Shown piece by piece: positions 15,580 to 25,401 of a DNA stretch of 39,282 nt. A program made the position numbers and the translations under genes. Origin of the DNA: an uncultured Christensenella sp. (GTDB lineage: Bacteria > Bacillota > Clostridia > Christensenellales > UBA1242); assembly GCA_948471335.1 (NCBI GenBank), contig CAOKRZ010000001.1:1-39282 (forward strand), in the 5' to 3' direction. Numbering within the stretch: the first letter of the stretch is position 1; each line of letters begins with the position of its first letter. The notes under the pieces were generated by a model. That model was given only the letters and a program-made list of their open reading frames with translations. It was not told the DNA's origin and did not search any database.

Positions 15580-17808
15580 TTGAACGAGAAGAAATCTAAA
15601 TTTAAATTTTCATACCTTTTGATTCTGATACTTGTTGTACTCTTGTTTGTTCTCATTTTCACAAATGACGGCAATCCAGGTGTGCTTTTGAAAAATCCGG
15701 AATATGAAGTGATGCAGCTTGCAGACGGAAATTATAAGCCAACTGAAGACAGCGAAAGTCAGGAAATGGTTGCATTTTATTACAAAGACGGCAAAGCTTA
15801 CATTCTTATCAAAGGCTCAAAATTTGATAAAGCTTTTCCAAAATATGCTGACTATTATTTCACATATGACTCAAGTGACGGCTTGATCGAAAGAATCACT
15901 GAAAAACTTGGGGCAGATGAAAAATACTCTGATATTGTAATTCACCGAGAGCCAAGCGGAGTTAACGTTTGGAACATTGTTTATCCAATTCTATATCTTG
16001 CATTTGGAATATTTATAATCGTCATGATTTTCAAACTTATTGCAGGCTCAAACAAAGGCGCAATGAATTTTGGCAAATCAAGAGCAAAAGCTTACACTTC
16101 ACACAAAGTTAAGTTCTCTGACGTTGCAGGCACTGAGGAAGAAAAGGAAGAACTTGCTGAGATTGTTGAGTTTCTTAAAAATCCAGGGAAGTTCACCGCG
16201 CTTGGCGCAAGAATTCCAAAAGGGGTGCTTCTTGTTGGAAGACCGGGTACTGGAAAAACTCTTCTTGCCAAAGCAGTTGCAGGTGAAGCAAATGTGCCAT
16301 TCATTTCAATAAGCGGATCTGACTTCGTTGAAATGTTTGTTGGTGTGGGCGCTTCACGTGTGAGAGATCTTTTTGACCAAGCAAAGAAAAACAAACCTTG
16401 CATTGTGTTTATTGACGAAATTGACGCGGTAGGCAGACAACGTGGCGCAGGACTTGGCGGCGGAAATGACGAACGCGAGCAAACACTCAACCAACTTCTT
16501 GTTGAAATGGACGGCTTTGAAAGCAATGAAGGGATCATTGTTCTTGCAGCAACAAACAGAAGTGACGTTCTTGACCCAGCACTTATGCGTCCAGGCAGAT
16601 TTGATCGACAAATCTATGTGAACGCCCCTGACGTGAAGGGCAGAGAGGCAATCTTGAAAGTTCATGCAAGAAATAAACCAATTGATGAAAGCGTTGACTT
16701 TGCAACTCTTGCAAAGATAACTGTTGGCTTCACTGGTGCTGATATTGAAAATATGCTTAATGAAGCGGCAATACTTGCAGCGAGGGCAAACAGACCAAAG
16801 ATCATTATGTCTGATATCACTGAAGGCATAAACAAAGTGACAATGGGTCCACAAAAGAAAAGCAGACTTGTCACTGAAAAGGACAGAAAAATCACTGCTT
16901 ATCACGAATCTGGTCACGCAATTCTTGGCAAACTTCTCAAAAACTGCGATGAAGTGCAAGAAGTTTCAATCATTCCAAGAGGTCATGCTGGCGGATACAC
17001 AATGACAAGACCAGAAAATGACAATTCATATTATTCATACAATTTCCTTATGGATGACATCGCAATGACAATGGGTGGAAGAATCGCTGAAGAGATTATC
17101 TTCAAAGATATCACATCAGGCGCTTCATCTGACATCTCACAAGCAACAAAAATTGCTCGCTCAATGGTTTATGATTATGGAATGAGCAAACGCCTTGGAT
17201 TTATTTCTCTTGGCACTGATCAACAGCTTTTCATTGGAAGAGACTATCAACAAAAACGCGACTTTTCTGAAAAACTTGCTTCAGAAGCGGATGATGAGAT
17301 CAGAGAAATTTTGGAATTTAACTATAAGCGCGCAAAGAAACTTCTTTCTGACAACGTAAATCTTCTTCACGAAATGAGCAATTTGCTTCTTGAAAAAGAA
17401 ACGATCAATAAAGATGAAATTGATATGCTTATGGAAGGCAAAAAAGCTGACGAAATTGCAAAAATCATGACACAGCGCGAAAAGACTCAAAAAGCAAAAG
17501 AGGAAAAGATCAAAGCTGAGCAAGAACGTCAGGCAAAAATTGCAAGCTATGAAAACAAAGTTAAAGAGGGGCAAAAACTTCTCGCTGAAGGCATAATCAC
17601 AGAGAATGAATATCAAACAATTGTGAATGCTTACAACGAGTTTAGAAAATCTCTTGAAAAAGAAGAAGCTTCAAAAAAAGATGAAGCCGATGAAAAAGAC
17701 AAAGTGAAAAAAGAAGAAAAAATTGAAGAGGCGAAGCCAAAATCTAGAGTTAGAAAAATTGCAAAGCCACTTGATGAAAAACCTAAGAAAAACAAGGAGG
17801 AAGAATAA
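15580..17808 (+). CDS. ftsH: ATP-dependent zinc metalloprotease FtsH
   Basis: The 742-aa protein is the membrane AAA+ protease for misfolded membrane proteins. Membrane segments are at about 10-27 and 131-152, with an extracytoplasmic domain between them. The AAA domain has Walker A GRPGTGKT (near 220; the second residue is usually Pro), Walker B VFIDEID (near 276) and SRH DPALMRPGRFDRQ. The protease zinc motif is HESGH (near 441), with the third ligand Asp in SGASSDISQAT. The start is TTG at 15580, with AAGGAGG 6 nt before it. A charged coiled-coil tail (about 610-742, Lys/Glu-rich) is longer than in most homologues. The stop overlaps the next ATG (TAATG). Confidence 0.97.
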   Translation: MNEKKSKFKFSYLLILILVVLLFVLIFTNDGNPGVLLKNPEYEVMQLADGNYKPTEDSESQEMVAFYYKDGKAYILIKGSKFDKAFPKYADYYFTYDSSDGLIERITEKLGADEKYSDIVIHREPSGVNVWNIVYPILYLAFGIFIIVMIFKLIAGSNKGAMNFGKSRAKAYTSHKVKFSDVAGTEEEKEELAEIVEFLKNPGKFTALGARIPKGVLLVGRPGTGKTLLAKAVAGEANVPFISISGSDFVEMFVGVGASRVRDLFDQAKKNKPCIVFIDEIDAVGRQRGAGLGGGNDEREQTLNQLLVEMDGFESNEGIIVLAATNRSDVLDPALMRPGRFDRQIYVNAPDVKGREAILKVHARNKPIDESVDFATLAKITVGFTGADIENMLNEAAILAARANRPKIIMSDITEGINKVTMGPQKKSRLVTEKDRKITAYHESGHAILGKLLKNCDEVQEVSIIPRGHAGGYTMTRPENDNSYYSYNFLMDDIAMTMGGRIAEEIIFKDITSGASSDISQATKIARSMVYDYGMSKRLGFISLGTDQQLFIGRDYQQKRDFSEKLASEADDEIREILEFNYKRAKKLLSDNVNLLHEMSNLLLEKETINKDEIDMLMEGKKADEIAKIMTQREKTQKAKEEKIKAEQERQAKIASYENKVKEGQKLLAEGIITENEYQTIVNAYNEFRKSLEKEEASKKDEADEKDKVKKEEKIEEAKPKSRVRKIAKPLDEKPKKNKEEE

Positions 17809-18467
17809 TGGAAGAAAAAATTCCTTCAGCACATGAAGCTTATTTAGACAAAAAACTTAAAACTCGCAAAATTTCATTTGCAGTGGTTATGGGTTTTGTG
17901 CTTGCTCTAGCAGTTGTCATTTTGACTTTGGGATGTGTCAAAGTTGACATCAGACCACAGTTTGTGACAGACCCAAGCTATGTGACGATTTTTAAAGATG
18001 GATCATCTCGCATCTTAAACACATCTGATGAAAAATATCAACAATTTGATAAATTATATAAAGATATGTTTGATGTGACCTATCTTTCTGCCATCTTTTC
18101 AGGGCAGCTTGGAGATTATACAATTGTTGAAACTCAAAGTCCATTTTTCACAAGTGCGACAGAAACTGAAAACTATTTTTCAAGTGAAATTTCACAAAAT
18201 CTTGGAAAAAACTTTGTAAAACTTCATTTTTCTGAAACAAAAAACCTTTATAGAGCGAATGGAAATGTTTACACTTCAAAATATGCACCAAATGAAGAAT
18301 TCACTTATCAAGATGTTTACTTTGCTTTAAACGAAGAAAATGTTGTTAAAGATTTCACATTCTTCTTCCCTATGAAAGGAAACATTGGGGGCACCCCAAA
18401 ATCATCTACAATAACAAAGATCACTCTTAGGGCAAACACTTCAAAACTTTATAAAGAGTTTATATAA
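17808..18467 (+). CDS. Single-pass membrane protein of unknown function (219 aa)
   Basis: Unrecognised. A cytoplasmic basic stretch (residues 1-23) precedes one hydrophobic segment (about 24-46, ending LTLGCVKVD). The rest is probably extracytoplasmic and mixed alpha/beta. The Cys at the end of the segment is not in a convincing lipobox. Its start overlaps the ftsH stop (TAATG), and GGAGG lies just upstream, so it is translationally coupled to ftsH and may act with it at the membrane; that is inference from context only. A terminator follows at once. Confidence 0.75.
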   Translation: MEEKIPSAHEAYLDKKLKTRKISFAVVMGFVLALAVVILTLGCVKVDIRPQFVTDPSYVTIFKDGSSRILNTSDEKYQQFDKLYKDMFDVTYLSAIFSGQLGDYTIVETQSPFFTSATETENYFSSEISQNLGKNFVKLHFSETKNLYRANGNVYTSKYAPNEEFTYQDVYFALNEENVVKDFTFFFPMKGNIGGTPKSSTITKITLRANTSKLYKEFI

Positions 18468-18503
18468 AAAAATATATGGATAAAATGTCCATATATTTTT
18501 TTA
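18468..18503. terminator. Bidirectional terminator between the ftsH operon and the P-type ATPase gene
   Basis: Stem AAAAATATATGGA / TCCATATATTTTT with a 7-nt loop, T-rich on the right and A-rich on the left. The two transcripts converge here. Confidence 0.8.
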
Positions 18504-18516
18504 TTCAAATTGTAAA

Positions 18517-20976
18517 TTATTTCGATTGAAGAAGGGCGATGATCTTTTCTCGCAATTTGTCTATCCAACGCTTGTTTGCTCGCAGTAGAAGCATAAGGAT
18601 AATTGAACAGAGCATGATTGTGAAGAAGGTGATAATCAGCGTCGGATTGCACACGGTTACAGCGAAGAAGTCTGGGAAAGCGGCAATTGCGACTGTGATT
18701 GCAACAAAGGAAACAATGATTGTGATGATCTTTATAAGGTTCTTTGAGAAGCACAAGGCAACAAGATTTAAAAATCCTGTATAAGTCAGCACAAGCACCG
18801 CCAGAGTTCGATATTCTTCAAACATCATTGCATCGCCAAGTTTAGAGTTATATAATGCCATCACGACAAGCACATTGATAAGCATCAGAAGCGCTCGCGG
18901 CAAAGCTCGTTTCATGACTTGAGGGATAAAGTTTCCTTGAATTTGATTGTTGTTTGGAATGAACGTCAATATAAACGATGGAATTCCAATTACGAACGCT
19001 TCAAGAAGAAGCATGTGTGAAGGTTCAAATGGATATGATTTTCTCATAATCAGTGTGATGACTGTCAACACGATTGCAAAAAATGTTTTCATAAGGAAGA
19101 GGGAAGAGGAGTTTTGAACATTGTTTATGACCTGTCTTCCTTCCTTAACAACTGCAGGAAGAGAGGAGAAGTTGCTTTCAAGAAGAACAAGTTTTGATAT
19201 GCTTCTTGCGACTTCGCTTCCGTCAGCCATTGCAATTGAGCAGTCAGCTTCCTTTAAAGCAAGTGTGTCATTGACGCCATCGCCTGTCATTGCAACCACT
19301 TTGCCTTTGTTTTTAAGTGCTTTGACTATTGTATATTTCTGTTCAGGGGTTACTCGGCCAAAAACTGTGAATTGGTCAGCCATTTGTTCAACTTCTTTGA
19401 GAGAAGTGTTTTCAAGTGAGACAAACTTATCGCTGTTTTCTACTCCCACTCTTTGCGCAATTTTTGAAACTGTCGCAGGGTCGTCACCAGAAATAATCTT
19501 GATTTCAACGCCATTGTCTTTGAACCATTGAATAGTCTCAATTGCGTCTTGCCTTATTGTTTCTTCGATTATAATGAATGCAATCGCAGTTGAACTTGCT
19601 CCGCTTATTTTTTTGTCAAACGCGCATGAGCTTTCTGCAAAACATAAAACTCTGTAGCCTTTGTTTTGTTGTGCTGCGATAAATTCTTGCTGCTCTTGCG
19701 TAAGTTTGCATCCAATTCTTGTTGTTGCACCAAGGAAATAACATTTTTTGTTGCTAAGCTGGGTTACTGAATATTTCCTTTCAGAAGAAAATTCCATAAC
19801 ATTAAGGGCTTTCATTTCGCCCTTGCGGCCAAACTCTTTGATGAGTGCGTTTGATGTTGCATTGACTGATTTTTGGCTGTTAAGCACGCTTGACAGCATT
19901 TTCATCACAGTGGCTTTTCTTTGTTTTCCATATGTCACAAAGTCGACAACATTCATTGTTCCGTCAGTTATTGTGCCTGTCTTGTCAAGGCAAAGGACAT
20001 TTGTCCTTGCAAGCATTTCAATTGAGTATAAGTCTTTGACCAATGTCTTTTTTCTTGAGAGTTTAACGACGCCAGCGGCAAGCGAGATTGTGACAAGCAG
20101 AAACATTCCTGCAGGGATCATGCTTGTCAAAGCTCCACTTGTTTTTGTGATGATCGATTCAATTGTATTTGATGGAATTGTAAGTTCTTTCAAAAATGTA
20201 AGCACGCCGATTGGGACAAGGGCAATGCCGATGTATTTGATGAGTCTGTTGAGGTCTTTAAATAGGTTTGATGAAGGGGCTTTAAATTCTTTCGCCCTTT
20301 CTGCCATTTGATAGATATAATTTTCTTTTCCAATTTTGTCAACCCTTGCTTTGCAAGTGCCGGCGACAATGAAACTTCCTGAAAGCAGTGGCATGTCGAC
20401 GCCTCTTTCGATGGCGTTTGATTCGCCAGTCAAAAGGCTTTCGTTGACTTCAACTTTCCCTTCGACAATGACACAGTCGGCAGGGATTTGATTTCCGTTT
20501 GTGAGGATTATGATGTCATCAAGCGCAAGCTTTTCAGAAGGGATATCAACAACCTTTCCGCTTCTTATCGTTTTAACGTGAGGCGTTGTAACTATTGAAA
20601 GTTTTTCAACCGTTATTTTTGCCCTTATTTCCTGAATGATTGCAATTGCAGTGTTTGCAACAATAACAAAAACGAAAGTCAGGTTGTTGTAAGAGCCTAC
20701 AACAAGTAGGGCAACGGCTATGATAAGCCAGATAAGGTTGAAGAAGGTGCAGATGTTTTTAACAAAAATTGAAAGATATGATTTTGAGTTTTTGATTTTT
20801 GAAGTGTTTAAAAGCATTGATGAGGTGCGTTCAGCAACCTGTTGTTCGTTTAAGCCTTCGTTTATGTCAGGGCTGTAACGCTCAATTTGCTTTGCGTCAA
20901 CTTTCTCATCAATTTTTTCTCTTTTTTTCTTGAAAAATCCGATTTTTTCTTTCTTTTCTTCTTTGACCTTTTTCAT
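18517..20976 (-). CDS. P-type cation ATPase, CtpE-like (probable calcium transporter)
   Basis: The 819-aa protein is a P-type ATPase. It shows the actuator motif LLTGESNA (near 183), phosphorylation site CLDKTGTITDG (Asp near 332) and hinge MTGDGVNDTLALKEADCSIAMADGSE (near 563), with about ten membrane segments. The M4 sequence is SMIPAGMFLLV, lacking the PEGL glutamate of SERCA-type pumps, and M6 reads LLEAFVIGIPSFILTFIPN. Both fit the CtpE group, which is linked to calcium uptake in mycobacteria; the ion is therefore an inference. The N-terminus carries an extra Lys/Glu-rich stretch (1-30). It is monocistronic with its own promoter and no strong Shine-Dalgarno. Confidence 0.85.
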   Translation of the reverse strand: MKKVKEEKKEKIGFFKKKREKIDEKVDAKQIERYSPDINEGLNEQQVAERTSSMLLNTSKIKNSKSYLSIFVKNICTFFNLIWLIIAVALLVVGSYNNLTFVFVIVANTAIAIIQEIRAKITVEKLSIVTTPHVKTIRSGKVVDIPSEKLALDDIIILTNGNQIPADCVIVEGKVEVNESLLTGESNAIERGVDMPLLSGSFIVAGTCKARVDKIGKENYIYQMAERAKEFKAPSSNLFKDLNRLIKYIGIALVPIGVLTFLKELTIPSNTIESIITKTSGALTSMIPAGMFLLVTISLAAGVVKLSRKKTLVKDLYSIEMLARTNVLCLDKTGTITDGTMNVVDFVTYGKQRKATVMKMLSSVLNSQKSVNATSNALIKEFGRKGEMKALNVMEFSSERKYSVTQLSNKKCYFLGATTRIGCKLTQEQQEFIAAQQNKGYRVLCFAESSCAFDKKISGASSTAIAFIIIEETIRQDAIETIQWFKDNGVEIKIISGDDPATVSKIAQRVGVENSDKFVSLENTSLKEVEQMADQFTVFGRVTPEQKYTIVKALKNKGKVVAMTGDGVNDTLALKEADCSIAMADGSEVARSISKLVLLESNFSSLPAVVKEGRQVINNVQNSSSLFLMKTFFAIVLTVITLIMRKSYPFEPSHMLLLEAFVIGIPSFILTFIPNNNQIQGNFIPQVMKRALPRALLMLINVLVVMALYNSKLGDAMMFEEYRTLAVLVLTYTGFLNLVALCFSKNLIKIITIIVSFVAITVAIAAFPDFFAVTVCNPTLIITFFTIMLCSIILMLLLRANKRWIDKLREKIIALLQSK

Positions 20977-21011
20977 ATGCTTTTTATATAATTATCATTA
21001 TACTACAATAG

Positions 21012-21041
21012 ATTATATCTAAAATTGCTTGCAATTGTCAA
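21012..21041 (-). promoter_or_regulatory. Promoter of the P-type ATPase gene
   Basis: Minus-strand TTGACA, 18-bp spacer, TATAAT, 35 nt before the ATG. It lies back to back with the cca promoter. Confidence 0.75.
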
Positions 21042-21058
21042 ATCCTTCTTCAATAAAG

Positions 21059-21087
21059 TTGACTTTATTTGTCAAAATGACTATTCT
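21059..21087 (+). promoter_or_regulatory. Promoter of cca
   Basis: TTGACT, 17-bp spacer, TATTCT, ending 21 nt before the ATG at 21109 with CGGAGG between. Confidence 0.55.
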
Positions 21088-21108
21088 ATATCTATCGGAG
21101 GCTCAAAA

Positions 21109-22344
21109 ATGCTTATAAACATTTCTGACAACTTGATCAAACTCGCTTCTCATTTTCCGTGCGAACTTTATCTCGTCGGCGGAAGTGTGAGAAACGCGCT
21201 TCTTGGAATTAAACAAGACGATTTTGACATTTGCAGCAGGATCACTCCTGAAAAGCTTGTTTCGCTTTTAAAAAACACAGATTTCAAAGTGAAGGTTAAA
21301 AATAAAAGTTTGGGCTTTTGCACCATTTCTATTGGTGAAGAAACCTTTGAATATGTCACTTTAAGACGTGATGTCTATGCAGAAGGTGGCAACCATCAGC
21401 CAGAAAGGGTTGAGTTTGTTGACAATGTGCAAGAGGATGCTGCAAGAAGAGATTTTACTTGCAATGCAATTTATTATGACATCAAAAATGACAAACTTAT
21501 CGATTTTTATGGTGGAATTGATGACATCAAACACAAGGTGCTTAGATGCATTGAAAACGCGGATATGGTTTTATCGCATGATGGCGTTAGAATTTTGCGA
21601 CTTTTCCGTCTTGCTTGTGAGCTTGGCTTTAAAATAGAAAAAGAAACGCTTGCTGCAGCAGTGAAATATTCTGGAAATATTCGTGACCTTTCGGGCGAGA
21701 GGATAATCAGGGAGATAACTCTTATTTTGCACAGTGGCAAAAGGTATGAAGGTTATTCAAAACCTCAGGCGTATATGACCGCGCTCAAACTTTTCAACAA
21801 ATATTCTCTTTGGCCAGCGCTTGGAATGGATGTCCAAAAAATCAAACTTAAAATGGTGAAAAAAGTTGAGCATAAATCGCAAGGTCTTCTTATAGATCTC
21901 GTTGATACAGCAAAGCCAATCAGCATTTCATACTATCTCAATCTTGTTCTCTCAAACATGGGGATGAGCAGCAAAATGGCAAACAACATAATCAATATCT
22001 TGTCGGGATACTATGACGCGCTCAACAACCTTGACAACAAAAACTATTTCTTCAAATATTTTGATAATTTTCCTTCGATATATATGCTTTTGTCGCACAA
22101 GTCAAAATATCTAGCACTTAAATATCAGTTTTTCTATAAATACATCATCAATCACAAACTTGTCATAAGCGTGAAAGAATTGAAAATATCAGGGGATGAT
22201 ATTGCTAAGGCTTATCCAAAAGTTAATCCAAAAAGATATAAGCCAATTCTTGACAGTCTTTTAAGTGATGTGTTTGACTGCAAGGTTGAAAACGAAAAGC
22301 AGCAACTTATTGAAGCAGTTGAACAAAAACTTAAATATTTATAA
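21109..22344 (+). CDS. cca: CCA-adding enzyme / poly(A) polymerase family tRNA nucleotidyltransferase
   Basis: The 411-aa class II nucleotidyltransferase adds or repairs the tRNA 3' CCA. Motif A is LVGGSVRNALLG (near 21-32), followed by the catalytic acidic pair region DDFDICS. Then come FEYVTLRRD, the RRDFTCNAIYYD motif B (near 112) and the DGVRILRLFRLACELGF neck motif. The C-terminal half is helical and diverged. The frame is open back to 21025, but CGGAGG at 21095-21101 fixes the start at 21109. Since the tRNA-Glu here already encodes CCA, the enzyme may act mainly in repair; bacterial poly(A) polymerases share these motifs. Confidence 0.88.
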   Translation: MLINISDNLIKLASHFPCELYLVGGSVRNALLGIKQDDFDICSRITPEKLVSLLKNTDFKVKVKNKSLGFCTISIGEETFEYVTLRRDVYAEGGNHQPERVEFVDNVQEDAARRDFTCNAIYYDIKNDKLIDFYGGIDDIKHKVLRCIENADMVLSHDGVRILRLFRLACELGFKIEKETLAAAVKYSGNIRDLSGERIIREITLILHSGKRYEGYSKPQAYMTALKLFNKYSLWPALGMDVQKIKLKMVKKVEHKSQGLLIDLVDTAKPISISYYLNLVLSNMGMSSKMANNIINILSGYYDALNNLDNKNYFFKYFDNFPSIYMLLSHKSKYLALKYQFFYKYIINHKLVISVKELKISGDDIAKAYPKVNPKRYKPILDSLLSDVFDCKVENEKQQLIEAVEQKLKYL

Positions 22345-22348
22345 AATT

Positions 22349-22376
22349 ACAGACTTTTAAAGTCTGTTTTTTTCTT
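22349..22376 (+). terminator. Terminator of cca
   Basis: ACAGACTT / AAGTCTGT stem with a 3-nt loop and a following T tract, 5 nt after the stop codon. Confidence 0.85.
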
Positions 22377-22435
22377 TTTGAATTTTTGTGATAATTTGTA
22401 TAAAAATACTTCATACTAAGTCTAGAGGAAAGACT

Positions 22436-23965
22436 ATGAAGGAAAAAAAGAAAGAGAAAAAGAAAAAAGGCTCGCTTATCTGGCTTATGTCAGTGGCTTT
22501 TTTGACAGTGGCGTTACTCTTATTTTGTCAATTTTTTTATGGCGACAGCTTGACAGACAATTCGGTTTTTTATGAAAACACAGAGATAAATGGCGTCAAT
22601 GTATCGGGAATGAACAAGGCAGAAGCAACAGTCGCAGTTCAAGACAAAATGCTGTCAAACAAAGATAGCATCGCGTTAACACTCACAGACGGAGAAAAGG
22701 AGTGGGTGATAAGCGGTGGAGATTTTGAAGTGAAAGGTGACATCGAAAATGAAATTGCTACGCTTATGAGTTATGGCAGAAAAGGAAACATTTTTCACAA
22801 GAAAAAAATTGCTAATTCAATCAAAAAGAATGGTTTGCAGGCGCACATATCCTACAAAAAGATCTTGGGTGGGGTGGAAGAAAAAATCGATAATATAATA
22901 AACGAAGTTGAAAAAGACGCTGTGCTTTCAACCATCAATTTTGACCCTGATGCAAAAAAAATGTTCACACTTTCTGATAAACAAAATGGAATGGTTGTTG
23001 ATAGGGATGAACTTGCTTTAAGAATTGACGAAAGTCTTGAAAATGACCTTGAAAGCATTGTTGAAATACCTTTTGTTGAAGTCGTTCCAGATAGCGATAT
23101 GGAAGAGCTTATCGAAAAGATTGGGCTTCGCGCAAGTTTCTCAACCAATTATGCCTCTTCTTCAGCTGATCGTAAGGCAAACGTAAAAAAAGCGCTCTCT
23201 GCTTTTAATGGAATGGTTGTAGAGCCAGGAGAGACGATCTCTTTCAATAAAACAACTGGTTCAAGAACTGTTGAGAACGGATATAAAAAAGCAAATATAA
23301 TTGTTGGCGGTGTATATGTTTCTGGCGCTGGCGGTGGGGTATGTCAAGCTTCAACAACACTTTATAACGCCCTTCTTTTATCTGATATTGAAATCTTGGA
23401 AGTCAATCATCATTCTCTCCCTGCCAGCTATGTGCCACTTTCTTTTGACGCGATGGTCAGTGAGGGGTATTCTGACCTTGTGTTTAAAAACAATCTTAAT
23501 AGTGCGATTTTCATTAAAGCCTACGGAGATGAAACTGATGCGCACGTTGAAATTTATGGCATGCCTGTTGATGACGGTGTGACAATCAGGACGCGGGCTG
23601 AACTTGTCAAGGTGCTTGGGCATAGTGGCGACAAAATTGTGCCTGACACAAATGGAGAATATTCAAACTTTGTTTTGTATAAAGGTGAATATCACCGCGT
23701 GAAATATCCTCGTGAAGGATATGAGACAAAGGGCTATGTGCAGTACGTCAAGGACGGGGAGGTTATTGAAGAAAAACTTGTCCGCCACGATCATTACATG
23801 CCGCAAGGTGGAGTTATTGTTGAAGGCACGGAAAGCCTTGGAGAAGGAATGGCTCTTCCTGCAACCAATGTCAATTTCATTCCACCTCAAAAGGTGACAA
23901 ATCAAACAACAGAAAGCGTGAAAAATAAACTTGAAAAAACAAACCCAAGCGCATACAATCCATAA
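22436..23965 (+). CDS. VanW-family exported protein with peptidoglycan-binding and G5-like domains
   Basis: The 509-aa protein has a very basic start (MKEKKKEKKKKG), one membrane segment (about 15-35) and a long extracytoplasmic part. Residues ~45-225 resemble the putative peptidoglycan-binding repeats found before VanW domains (YENTEINGVNVSGMNKAEA). Residues ~250-375 are a VanW domain (VVEPGETISFNKTTGSRTVENGY, GVYVSGAGGGVCQASTTLYNALL). Residues ~400-480 look like a G5 domain, ending PQGGVIVEGTE. It probably acts at the cell wall; the VanW biochemical role is unknown. AGAGGA precedes ATG 22436, which decides this start over an upstream in-frame ATG at 22388. It is not part of a vancomycin-resistance cluster. 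Confidence 0.9.
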   Translation: MKEKKKEKKKKGSLIWLMSVAFLTVALLLFCQFFYGDSLTDNSVFYENTEINGVNVSGMNKAEATVAVQDKMLSNKDSIALTLTDGEKEWVISGGDFEVKGDIENEIATLMSYGRKGNIFHKKKIANSIKKNGLQAHISYKKILGGVEEKIDNIINEVEKDAVLSTINFDPDAKKMFTLSDKQNGMVVDRDELALRIDESLENDLESIVEIPFVEVVPDSDMEELIEKIGLRASFSTNYASSSADRKANVKKALSAFNGMVVEPGETISFNKTTGSRTVENGYKKANIIVGGVYVSGAGGGVCQASTTLYNALLLSDIEILEVNHHSLPASYVPLSFDAMVSEGYSDLVFKNNLNSAIFIKAYGDETDAHVEIYGMPVDDGVTIRTRAELVKVLGHSGDKIVPDTNGEYSNFVLYKGEYHRVKYPREGYETKGYVQYVKDGEVIEEKLVRHDHYMPQGGVIVEGTESLGEGMALPATNVNFIPPQKVTNQTTESVKNKLEKTNPSAYNP

Positions 23966-23969
23966 GTGC

Positions 23970-24019
23970 GAGGCAATCCATTTCGCTGTCACAGGGAGCA
24001 AATGGCTTGCCTCTTTTTT
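23970..24019 (+). terminator. Long terminator after the VanW gene
   Basis: GAGGCAATCCATTT pairs with AAATGGCTTGCCTC (one mismatch), with a further GCT/AGC inner pair, then six T's. The hairpin begins 4 nt after the stop codon. Confidence 0.9.
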
Positions 24020-24091
24020 ATAAAAATCAAATTTTGTCGTTTTTTTGAATGCATTTCAAGATATTATGTTATAATGAATGGCGATAGGAGA

Positions 24092-25297
24092 ATGCTGTGA
24101 AAAGATATTTTTCAATTTCATTGTCAACTTTTTTATTTCAGCTTTAAACGTGGTGGCATATTTGCTTTTGGGCATTATAACAAAAAACACTGCGTTTTCT
24201 GAAATTTTTTCTGTGACTTACGCGTTCAATTTGTTGTTGTAATTCTTTTATGCTTTTTCAGCTCTGCTTCGTGTATCAGGGCAAATAAAGAGTATAATAA
24301 AAATTGTGTTGATACTGGCATCATCTTAGGCTTAATTGCAGGTGCTGCCGTTTTTGCGACTGTGATGGCATGCGTTGATCATTATATAAGATTTATGAAT
24401 TTGTCGCCAGAGATTTAGCGAAACTTTACATTAATGTCAATGGGACAGATCTTCTTCTCTTTTGTCATTCCTATGCTGACAGAAAAAATGTATTTCAAAG
24501 ATAAAAACTTGAAGGCAAACTTGTGTAAAGTTGGTTTTATTGTTCTAAGCCTTTTGACGGTTGTGATAACAGCGCTTATAACAAAAAATCAAATTATTAT
24601 TGTTTTAGTCAATTTGATTTCACTGTTTGTTTATTGTGCTGTTTGGTTTGGTTATACTATAAAAAAATTCAAGTTTGATTTCACCATTCTGAAAAACTTC
24701 AAATATGAATCTTCTGATATATTAAGTCAAACGCTTATGTTTATCATATATCTAATTGGCTACCGTCGCGCGTTCAGTTTTGGTGCGGAGTATGTCGTTG
24801 CGCTCAATTTTGTCAATCTTGTTATTGATCCGCAATGGGATGCATTGGGTGAAATCAAAACTATTGCGAAAATTGATATTTCAAACTCTGAATATAACTA
24901 TCGAAAAGCATTAAAAAATTCGTGCATTGTTAATATGTTTTACATGGGCACAAGTTTAATTCTGTTTTTCTCATTGTTTAAAGCTTATCATGTTGTTTTG
25001 ACATTATGTCTGATATACCTTGCATTTCAATTTTTTGACATGTTTGTTTTAAGCTTCGTTTATTCAAATTTAAAGGCTTTTATGCAATTGGAATTTTCGC
25101 CAACAAGATGCACGATAATAAATCTTTTAAATCATGTAATAAGAACAATTTTGTCGATCGCAATTCTGCATCCTTTCAACACAAATATCGGACAGGTAGT
25201 TTGCGGAACTGTTACTTTGCCAATTTTATTATACTTTCGGTTTAAATATTTCAAACTCAATCCTGACGGTGTTTTGGTTCCCAAAAGAAAGAAGTGA
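24092..25297 (+). pseudogene. Decayed MATE-like membrane transporter
   Basis: Reading through several lesions gives a protein resembling MATE/MOP-superfamily transporters: SALNVVAYLLLGIITKNTAFSEIFS (frame of 24141), then DTGIILGLIAGAAVFATVMA and MSMGQIFFSFVIPMLTEKMYF (frame of 24434), and a long open 287-codon remainder with about six to eight membrane segments. The lesions are: a shift in the T run near 24106-24112, TAA at 24240-24242, a frameshift near 24285-24305 in an A-rich run, and TAG at 24416-24418. AGGAG and an ATG (24092) or GTG (24097) remain at the 5' end with a TATAAT upstream at 24070. It follows the VanW terminator. The open part could be mistaken for an intact 287-aa gene. Confidence 0.75.
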
Positions 25298-25401
25298 CTG
25301 TAGAGAAAGAAAATAACGATCCAAAGCTTATATAAATTTTGCTTTAAAGAGAATTGACAATTCTTGCATTTTTTCAGCAAAGCTCAAACATAATAAATAT
25401 T

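Noticed and set aside
22388..22435. Upstream start of the VanW gene at 22388
   Set aside because: There is no ribosome site there, and the 16 extra codons spoil the basic-plus-hydrophobic signal; AGAGGA precedes 22436.
22436..23965. Vancomycin-resistance gene cluster
   Set aside because: VanW domains are widespread in Firmicutes wall proteins; no vanA/vanB ligase, vanH, vanX or VanR/S is nearby.
24434..25297. Intact 287-aa membrane gene starting at 24434
   Set aside because: It begins in mid-protein of a MATE-like transporter; the missing N-terminus is present upstream in broken frames.
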